NCBI GenBank assembly: GCA_965368335.1
Contig: CBDUMN010000064.1
Span: 1 to 19,499, forward strand
DNA from: CBDUMN01 sp965368335
GTDB taxonomy: Bacteria > Pseudomonadota > Alphaproteobacteria > Rhodospirillales > JAPHRK01
Reading direction: 5' to 3'
DNA length: 19,499 nucleotides
Shown here piece by piece: positions 14,020 through 19,499 of the stretch (positions are counted from its first letter, which is position 1; the number at the start of each line of letters is the position of its first letter). The position numbers and the translations under genes are program-made. The notes under the pieces are model-generated. The model was not told where the DNA came from, made no database searches, and saw nothing but the letters and a program-made list of their open reading frames with translations.

Positions 14020-15870
14020 CTATTCGGCAGCTTCCGTTTTGCCGGTGTTTTGGTAAATCTCCGAACCGGCTTCTTTGAACTTCTCGCTCATTTCTTCCAT
14101 GCCATGTTTCTGGGCCTCTTTCTGCTCGGCGAAGTCGCGGACTTCTTGGCTAATTTTCATGGAGCAGAATTTGGGGCCGCACATCGAGCAAAAGTGGGCC
14201 AGTTTGGCCCCTTCGGCGGGCAGGGTTTCGTCGTGGAAGGCCAGCGCCTTGTCCGGGTCGAGGCCGATGTGGAACTGGTCTTCCCAGCGGAAGGAGAAGC
14301 GGGCCCGGCTCATGGCGTCGTCGCGCAGTTGAGCGCCCGGATGGCCTTTCGCCAAGTCGGCTGCATGGGCGGCCAGCTTGTAGGTGACCACGCCCTCCTT
14401 AACGTCGTCGCGGTTGGGTAGGCCGAGGTGTTCTTTTGGCGTGACGTAGCAGAGCATGGCCGTGCCGTACCAGCCGATCATTGCCGCCCCGATGGCGCTG
14501 GTGATGTGATCGTAGCCCGGCGCAATGTCGGTGACCAGTGGGCCCAAGGTATAGAACGGCGCTTCACCGCAGACCTCGAGTTGAAGCTCCATGTTCTCCT
14601 TGATCTTGTGCATGGGCACATGGCCGGGGCCTTCAATGAAGCACTGCACATCGTTGGCGAAGCAGATTTTTTGCAATTCGCCCAGGGTCCGCAGTTCGGC
14701 GAACTGAGCCTCGTCGTTGGCGTCGGCGATGGAGCCGGGGCGCAGGCCGTCGCCCAACGACAAGCCGACATCGTATTGCTTGGCGATGTCGCAGATATCC
14801 TGGAAATGGGTGTAGAGGAAACTCTCTTCGTGATGGGCTAGGCACCACTTGGCCATGATCGAGCCGCCGCGCGAAACGATACCGGTGACGCGCTTGGCGG
14901 TCATCGGAACGTGGGAGAGCAGCAGCCCGGCATGGATGGTCCAATAGTCGACGCCCTGTTCGGCCTGTTCGATCAGGGTGTCGCGGAACATTTCCCAGGT
15001 CAGGTCTTCGGCGATCCCGTTGACCTTTTCGAGCGCCTGATAGATCGGCACGGTGCCGATGGGCACGGGAGCGTTGCGAATGATCCATTCGCGGATGTTG
15101 TGGATATCTTTACCGGTGGAAAGGTCCATCACCGTATCGCCGCCCCAGCGGATGGCCCAGACCATCTTTTCCACTTCTTCGGCGACCGAGGAGCAGATAG
15201 CCGAGTTTCCGATATTGGCGTTGATTTTGGTGAGGAAGTTCCGGCCGATGATCATCGGCTCGCATTCGGGGTGATTGATGTTGGCAGGCAGGACGGCGCG
15301 ACCGCGGGCGATTTCGTCGCGGACGAATTCGCCGGTGACGAAGTCGGGGATATTGGCGCCGAAGTCTTCGCCGTCGCGCGCTTTTTCCAGCGCGGCCTTG
15401 CGGCCTTCGTTTTCGCGGATAGCGACGAATTCCATTTCTGGGGTGACGATGCCTCGTTTGGCGTAGGCCAGCTGGCTGACCGCCGCACCATCTTTAGCGC
15501 GAAGCGGTTTCTGGTCGCCTCGGGCAAAGGGATCGACGGCTTCTTCGCCCAGCTCTTTACGGCCGTTGTCTTCCGGCTTCATGGTGCGCCCATCATAGGG
15601 TTCCACATCGCCGCGCTTTTCAATCCAGTCTTTGCGCAGTGCTTCAAGTCCTTTAGTGATGTCGATACTCACCGTTTCATCGGTATAGGGACCCGAGCAG
15701 TCGTAGACCACCAAGGGTGGCTCTTCCGCCGACGGATGGAGGGAAATCTCGCGCAGCGGCACCTTGACGCCTTCGAACCTGTCGCTCGCCACATAGGTTT
15801 TGCGGGATCCCGCTATGGCGCCGGTGGTGACGGTGAGGGCCTTGACGTCGGTGGTGGTTTTCATGGTCAT
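14020..15870 (-). CDS. thiC: Phosphomethylpyrimidine synthase
   Basis: ThiC is a radical SAM enzyme that rearranges aminoimidazole ribotide into hydroxymethylpyrimidine phosphate, the pyrimidine half of thiamine. The 616-residue product shows the family text throughout: LREISLHPSAEEPP near the N-terminus, YAKRGIVTPEMEFVAIREN, INANIGNSAICSSVAEEVEKM, VPIGTVPIYQALEKV, RGGSIMAKWCLAHHEESFLY, and EGPGHVPMHKI. The C-terminal iron-sulfur motif is CSMCGPKFC, the non-canonical CX2CX4C of ThiC, with Cys561, Cys564 and Cys569. The start is the ATG at 15870, or possibly the next ATG two codons later; an AAGGA lies about 11 bases upstream. A TPP riboswitch precedes it. No other thiamine genes are adjacent. 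Confidence 0.98.
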   Translation of the reverse strand: MTMKTTTDVKALTVTTGAIAGSRKTYVASDRFEGVKVPLREISLHPSAEEPPLVVYDCSGPYTDETVSIDITKGLEALRKDWIEKRGDVEPYDGRTMKPEDNGRKELGEEAVDPFARGDQKPLRAKDGAAVSQLAYAKRGIVTPEMEFVAIRENEGRKAALEKARDGEDFGANIPDFVTGEFVRDEIARGRAVLPANINHPECEPMIIGRNFLTKINANIGNSAICSSVAEEVEKMVWAIRWGGDTVMDLSTGKDIHNIREWIIRNAPVPIGTVPIYQALEKVNGIAEDLTWEMFRDTLIEQAEQGVDYWTIHAGLLLSHVPMTAKRVTGIVSRGGSIMAKWCLAHHEESFLYTHFQDICDIAKQYDVGLSLGDGLRPGSIADANDEAQFAELRTLGELQKICFANDVQCFIEGPGHVPMHKIKENMELQLEVCGEAPFYTLGPLVTDIAPGYDHITSAIGAAMIGWYGTAMLCYVTPKEHLGLPNRDDVKEGVVTYKLAAHAADLAKGHPGAQLRDDAMSRARFSFRWEDQFHIGLDPDKALAFHDETLPAEGAKLAHFCSMCGPKFCSMKISQEVRDFAEQKEAQKHGMEEMSEKFKEAGSEIYQNTGKTEAAE

Positions 15871-15929
15871 CGCGCTAGTCGTCCTTGCTGGTCGTAGAGT
15901 GGCCGGAGGGGGAAGCGCTTTTAAGGCTG

Positions 15930-16037
15930 GTTCCTATCCCTCCGCCGGTATAACCCGGTTCAGGTTCAAAGGGTTCCTGGCAACGGCCAGATCTCAGCCC
16001 GCTAAAATTAAAATTAAGTGCGGGCACCCCTGGGAAC
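15930..16037 (-). promoter_or_regulatory. TPP (THI-box) riboswitch controlling thiC
   Basis: On the minus strand this leader contains the conserved TPP aptamer parts in order. P1 is formed by GTTCC (about 16033-16037) and GGAAC (15930-15934). GGGGTGC follows the 5' P1 arm. A P3 stem (CCCGC/GCGGG) has an AT-rich loop. GCTGAGA lies at 15992-15998, ACCCTTTGAACCTGA at 15960-15974 and GGTTATACCGGCGGAGGGA at 15937-15955. These match the thi-box consensus. About 59 bases then separate it from the thiC start, room for an expression platform that probably blocks translation initiation; I see no terminator with a T-run there. Confidence 0.96.
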
Positions 16038-16091
16038 GGGGCTGCATGGTGACGGTCCAGCCCCTGAAAATCAAGCGCGCATATGGTGATT

Positions 16092-17405
16092 TTAGGCTTT
16101 TCTTTCAAGGATGGCGCAGAAGAACCCGTCGGTTTGGTGGTCGGCGGGGGTCAGGCGGAGGTAATCTCCGTTGGTTGGGCAGGAGGCGGGGAAAACGTCA
16201 TTCCAAACGCTGGCGACCGGCAGGGAAGCATAGTCGTCATTATTGGAAAGAAAGCGGTCGACTTGGCTTTCGTTTTCCTCGGGCAAGACTGAGCAGGTGA
16301 CGTAGATCATCCGACCGCCCGGTTTTACGAAAGAGGCGGCTTGTTCGAGAATATTGGCCTGACGTTCTGTATGACGATTCAAGGTTTCGGCGTCGAGACG
16401 CCACTTGGCGTCCGGATTGCGCCGCCAGGTGCCGGTGCCTGAGCAGGGGGCGTCGACCATTAACCGATCGGCATTCCCCGGCAGAGCTTTGGCCGCTCCC
16501 TTTGACGACAGGTCGATAACCTTGGTGTCTCTGATTCCGGCCCGCTTTGCGCGGGTTTCAAGCTGGCTTAAGCGTTTCGCCGAAATATCGCAGGCGAAGA
16601 GTGAGCCTTGTCCCGCCAAAGCGGCGCCCATGGCAAGGCTTTTGCCGCCCCCGCCGGCACAGTAGTCGATAACCGTCATGCCTGGTTTTACGTCGGCCAG
16701 ATGGGCGGCGATCTGCGATCCTTCGTCCTGTACTTCGATCAGGCCATCGCGAAACGCCGAGATGCCCCCAAGACGCAGTCGACGATGGACCCTTAGGCCA
16801 TGTGGTGAAAACGATGTTTCTTCACTCTCAATGCCCTCGTTCAAGAGGGCTTGTTTCGCCCGAGCGCGGTCCGTTTTGAGACTATTGACCCGCAAGTCGA
16901 GAGGGGCTGCTTGGTTGAAGGCGCTCATCTGGTGGATCAGGCCGTCGCCCCAGACATCCTCAAGCGATCCGTGAAGCCATTGGGGATATTCGAGGGTTAC
17001 CCAAGGAGGCATGTCGCCATGGTCGAGCCGACTGCCTTCGAGCGCATGGGCGAGCTCAATCTCGTCGCCGTTCATTTCCGGCGGACAATGACGGCCGCCA
17101 CTGAACAGAGCGCCAACCGCATCAACGGTTTCGCCGTCAACCAGCATTAAATCGGCGATCAATCGGGCGCGCGCCCTGGGTTCACCGGTTGCCGGTAGTG
17201 AGAGATGTCTATCGATCCACCAGTCGAGCCGGGCGCGGCGTCTTTGGATGCCATAGATCCGCTCCGAAATACTTCGGCGATCTTTCGACCCAACGTAACG
17301 CTTGCCCCGGAAAAAGCCGTTAACCAAATAGTCGAACGGCATAGCCGTTTCGTCGGCTTTGGAAAATAGATCGATAGATGTCTGAATTCGAGCTCCAGGC
17401 GTCAT
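16092..17405 (-). CDS. RsmB-family rRNA (cytosine-5) methyltransferase
   Basis: The 437-residue product has an N-terminal helical RNA-binding part resembling the NusB-like region of RsmB (about 1-140), then a SAM methyltransferase domain. Motif I reads IDYCAGGGGKSLAMGA at about 246-262. The paired cysteines of m5C RNA methyltransferases are both present: Cys321 in DAPCSGTGTWRRNPD and Cys371, the likely nucleophile, in YVTCSVLPEENE. NQAAPLDLRVNSLKTDR and IEVQDEGSQIAAHL are also typical of this family. The target is probably 16S rRNA, but RsmB and RsmB-like paralogues are hard to tell apart by eye, so I give no symbol. A GGAGG lies 13 bases before the ATG, inside a small hairpin. guaB is 116 bases upstream. 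Confidence 0.9.
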   Translation of the reverse strand: MTPGARIQTSIDLFSKADETAMPFDYLVNGFFRGKRYVGSKDRRSISERIYGIQRRRARLDWWIDRHLSLPATGEPRARARLIADLMLVDGETVDAVGALFSGGRHCPPEMNGDEIELAHALEGSRLDHGDMPPWVTLEYPQWLHGSLEDVWGDGLIHQMSAFNQAAPLDLRVNSLKTDRARAKQALLNEGIESEETSFSPHGLRVHRRLRLGGISAFRDGLIEVQDEGSQIAAHLADVKPGMTVIDYCAGGGGKSLAMGAALAGQGSLFACDISAKRLSQLETRAKRAGIRDTKVIDLSSKGAAKALPGNADRLMVDAPCSGTGTWRRNPDAKWRLDAETLNRHTERQANILEQAASFVKPGGRMIYVTCSVLPEENESQVDRFLSNNDDYASLPVASVWNDVFPASCPTNGDYLRLTPADHQTDGFFCAILERKA

Positions 17406-17449
17406 GAGACTGTGATGGCCTCCATCCTATCTCCCCCCTAGATAAGAAC

Positions 17450-17506
17450 ACGGGAAAATTTTACCACCAAAATTCCCGTAATACCTTCACCCACCCCGGC
17501 GAAGGT
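17450..17506 (-). terminator. Two consecutive hairpins after guaB
   Basis: Reading in the direction of guaB transcription, the first hairpin pairs ACCTTC (17483-17488) with GAAGGT (17501-17506). The second pairs ACGGGAA plus TTTT (17450-17462) with AAAATTCCCGT (17469-17479), with a two-base bulge. They occupy the 116-base gap between guaB and the RsmB-family gene. A T-rich tail (GTTCTTATC) follows, so termination is plausible but not strong. Confidence 0.5.
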
Positions 17507-17521
17507 GTTCTTGAGTGAAAC

Positions 17522-18985
17522 TTATGCCCCACCGCGGTAGTTGGGCGCTTCTTTAGTGATGGTCACATCATGGACATGGCTTTCGCGCAGCCCCGCGTTA
17601 GTGATGCGGCAGAACTTGCACTTGGTCCGCATGTCATTGATCGTCGCGCTGCCCGTATAGCCCATAGAAGACTTGAGGCCGCCGACCAGTTGGTGAATGA
17701 CCGCGCCCGCCGGGCCTTTGTAGGGCACACGGCCCTCGACGCCTTCGGGAACGAATTTCTGGTTGTCGGAAACTTCTTCCTGGAAATAGCGGTCTGCCGA
17801 GCCGCGAGACATGGCGCCTAGCGATCCCATGCCACGGTAGGACTTGTAGGACCGTCCCTGGAACAGGAAGACTTCGCCCGGGGCTTCCTCGGTGCCCGCC
17901 AACAGCGAACCGATCATGACCGCGCTGGCTCCTGCGGCGATGGCTTTGGCGACGTCGCCTGAGAACTTGATGCCGCCGTCGGCAATTAGCGGCACCCCCG
18001 CTTTGCCCGCCGCTTTCATGCACTCGGTGATGGCGGTGAACTGGGGAACGCCAACACCCGCGACCATACGGGTCGTGCAGATGCTGCCCGGTCCAATGCC
18101 CACTTTGACCGCGTCGGCGCCTGCTTCAATCAGCGCACTGGCCGCATCTTCGGTGGCGATATTGCCCGCAATAATCTGGGTTTCGTTGGACTTTTTCTTG
18201 ATCTCTTTAACCGCGTTGATAACGCCTGCCGAATGGCCGTGGGCCGTATCGACCACCAATACGTCGGCGCCCATGGCGATCAGGGCTTCGGCTCGGGCTA
18301 TGCCGTCCGAGCCAACGCTGGTTGCCGCTGCGGTGCGCAGGCGGCCCTGACTGTCTTTGCAGGCCAGCGGATATTTTTCTTCCTTGATCAAATCGTTGAC
18401 CGTGATCAGCCCGATGCATCGTTCGGCATCGTCGACCACCAGAAGTTTTTCAATGCGGTTCTGGTGCAGGACTTTCTTGGCTTCTTCGCGGCTCACCCCT
18501 TCCTTGACCGTGACCAGATTTTCCTTGGTCATCAACTCTGCAACGGGTTGGCGGGGATTTTGGGCGAAACGCATGTCGCGGTTGGTGATGATGCCGACCA
18601 ATTTACCGCTGTTTCGCTCGACCACCGGGAAACCGGAGAAGTGGTTTTGCGCCAGGAGTTCGAGGACGTCGCCCAATGTATCGTCCGGGTGAACGGCCAG
18701 AGGATCGACCACCATGCCCGATTCGAATTTTTTAACCTTGCGAACCTCGGCGGCCTGTTCATCGATAGATAGGTTTTTGTGAATAACGCCGATCCCTCCG
18801 GCCTGGGCCATGGCGATGGCCAGATTGGCTTCGGTCACGGTGTCCATGGCGGCTGAAACCAGCGGGATATTCAGTTCGATTTCGCGGGTCAACGATGTGC
18901 GCGTATCGGCCTGGGCGGGAAGAACGTTCGATTCTGCCGGGAGCAGAAGAACGTCGTCGAAGGTCAGGGCCTCAAGAATTTCCAT
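17522..18985 (-). CDS. guaB: IMP dehydrogenase
   Basis: IMP dehydrogenase oxidises IMP to XMP with NAD, the first committed step to GMP; GuaA completes it. The 487-residue length is standard. The N-terminus EALTFDDVLLLPAESNVLP is diagnostic. Two CBS modules (about residues 90-205, with HFSGFPVVERNSGKLVGII then IEKLLVVDDAERCIGLIT) are inserted in the barrel and bind regulatory nucleotides. The catalytic loop GIGPGSICTTRMVAGVG carries Cys303, followed by the flap and IMP-binding text (IADGGIKFSGDVAKA, YRGMGSLGAM). A strong Shine-Dalgarno (AGGAGG, four bases before the ATG at 18985) supports the start. Unlike many close relatives it is not contiguous with guaA here. Confidence 0.98.
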   Translation of the reverse strand: MEILEALTFDDVLLLPAESNVLPAQADTRTSLTREIELNIPLVSAAMDTVTEANLAIAMAQAGGIGVIHKNLSIDEQAAEVRKVKKFESGMVVDPLAVHPDDTLGDVLELLAQNHFSGFPVVERNSGKLVGIITNRDMRFAQNPRQPVAELMTKENLVTVKEGVSREEAKKVLHQNRIEKLLVVDDAERCIGLITVNDLIKEEKYPLACKDSQGRLRTAAATSVGSDGIARAEALIAMGADVLVVDTAHGHSAGVINAVKEIKKKSNETQIIAGNIATEDAASALIEAGADAVKVGIGPGSICTTRMVAGVGVPQFTAITECMKAAGKAGVPLIADGGIKFSGDVAKAIAAGASAVMIGSLLAGTEEAPGEVFLFQGRSYKSYRGMGSLGAMSRGSADRYFQEEVSDNQKFVPEGVEGRVPYKGPAGAVIHQLVGGLKSSMGYTGSATINDMRTKCKFCRITNAGLRESHVHDVTITKEAPNYRGGA

Positions 18986-19139
18986 GCCACCTCCTCTTCC
19001 CCGGTCCTGGCAAAGGATTTATTCCGGGTTTCTCAAAACGGATTTGGCGCGTTTTATATACACAGTTTTGGCGTCACTTCCATAGGAATGTGACCCGAAT
19101 CCGAGGATTCTCAATTTGCATGCAGGCTGAGGTGTCTTC
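18986..19139 (-). promoter_or_regulatory. guaB promoter region with two inverted repeats
   Basis: The 154 bases between the rlmE stop and guaB hold a TATATA (19055-19060) as candidate -10 box on the minus strand. At the -35 position, with a poor hexamer, lies an interrupted inverted repeat: TCACTTCC (19074-19081) pairs with GGAATGTGA (19085-19093) with one extra base. Next to it is GAATCC-GA-GGATTC (19097-19110). The first could be an operator or activator site for purine control; the second could be a small hairpin ending rlmE. Both are inferences. Confidence 0.35.
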
Positions 19140-19499
19140 CTAACCTTTAAACCCGGTGGCGACGACGTAGGATTCAGCCGAATCGGGACGGCTGGCCGGA
19201 GGTTTGGCGTGTTTGACCACCTTAAATCGCTTTTTCATATCGGCCAGTAGATTGTTCTCGGTGCCGCCCTTGAAAACCTTGGCGATGAACACGCCTTCGG
19301 GAGCCAGTATTTCGTAGGCAAACTCCAAAGCCGCCTCTACAAGACCCATAATTCGCAAATGATCGGTTGGCGGGTGACCGGTGGCAGGCGAAGCCATGTC
19401 GGAGAGCACCACGTCGACCGGGCCGCCCAGGGCTTCCTTGATTCGCTCCGGTGCGTCCATGTCCATGAAGTCCATATGGATAATTTTTGCGCCGGGCAG
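19140..19499 (-). CDS. rlmE: 23S rRNA 2'-O-methyltransferase RlmE (FtsJ/RrmJ), C-terminal part
   Basis: The reading frame is open to the right edge; 119 residues of the C-terminal part are visible, starting LPGAKIIHMDFMD. RlmE methylates U2552 of 23S rRNA in the large subunit. The family motifs are present: VDVVLSDMASPATG with the catalytic Asp, HLRIMGLVEAALEFA, GVFIAKVFKGG with the catalytic Lys, and SRPDSAESYVVATGF with the final Glu. The N-terminal SAM-binding motif and first catalytic Lys lie outside the window. rlmE, guaB and an RsmB-family gene in this order are a familiar alphaproteobacterial arrangement. Confidence 0.95.
   Translation of the reverse strand: MPGAKIIHMDFMDMDAPERIKEALGGPVDVVLSDMASPATGHPPTDHLRIMGLVEAALEFAYEILAPEGVFIAKVFKGGTENNLLADMKKRFKVVKHAKPPASRPDSAESYVVATGFKG

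Noticed and set aside
14911..15897. A 328-codon open frame on the plus strand opposite thiC
   Set aside because: It is antisense to a gene with a clear, full-length family match. It is long because of the codon use of thiC, and it shows no recognisable protein features or ribosome binding site.
1..19499. A defence island, biosynthetic cluster, CRISPR array, prophage or other undescribed system
   Set aside because: All genes either fall in housekeeping, envelope, signalling or transport families or are single small secreted proteins. No repeat array, toxin-antitoxin pair, reverse transcriptase, nuclease or mobile-element gene was seen.

Overview
This window looks like chromosomal DNA from an alphaproteobacterium, probably of the Rhodospirillales type. 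That inference rests on the mid-50s GC feel, a DUF1150-type protein (an alphaproteobacterial family), an Atm1-type ABC exporter, and the rlmE-guaB-rsmB-like order at the right end. There are twenty protein genes, two of them cut by the window edges. Nineteen are on the minus strand; only the small DUF1150-type gene (1160-1405) is on the plus strand. I see no tRNA, rRNA, CRISPR array, insertion sequence, integrase or phage gene. No gap between genes exceeds 300 bases.

Left part (1-6044). An Atm1/HMT1-type ABC exporter runs off the left edge and is divergent from the DUF1150-type gene across a 248-base intergenic region with repeated GTATAC words. The DUF1150-type gene converges on a transglutaminase-like gene across a bidirectional terminator. 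Then, all on the minus strand, come a hemerythrin-like diiron protein, a small secreted protein of unknown function, a SAM methyltransferase, a membrane-anchored AsmA-like protein with an amphipathic alanine-rich tail, a GFA-family zinc protein and a SIMPL-domain envelope protein. Most have their own ribosome binding site, and a terminator separates the AsmA-like gene from the methyltransferase gene.

Middle part (6140-11653). An OmpR-type response regulator and its histidine kinase overlap by 4 bases (ATGA). Upstream of them lies a secreted histidine-rich protein resembling DnrO-type proteins, separated from the regulator by an imperfect hairpin containing 11 consecutive C. Next is guaA (GMP synthase), preceded by a small secreted protein that is probably co-transcribed with a YfcA-like TSUP transporter.

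Right part (11743-19499). A transducer with a large periplasmic sensor domain is followed by a strong terminator. thiC lies behind a well-formed TPP riboswitch, so thiamine pyrimidine synthesis is probably repressed by thiamine pyrophosphate. Then come an RsmB-family rRNA cytosine methyltransferase, guaB (IMP dehydrogenase) and the 3' part of rlmE. guaB and guaA catalyse the two steps from IMP to GMP, and here both sit in one 10-kb stretch, separated by thiC, the transducer and the transporter.

I did not find a convincing new system. The items most worth a second look are the C11 hairpin beside the two-component system, the Cys-His-Thr site of the transglutaminase-like protein, the amphipathic tail of the AsmA-like protein, and the repeats upstream of the DUF1150-type gene and guaB.
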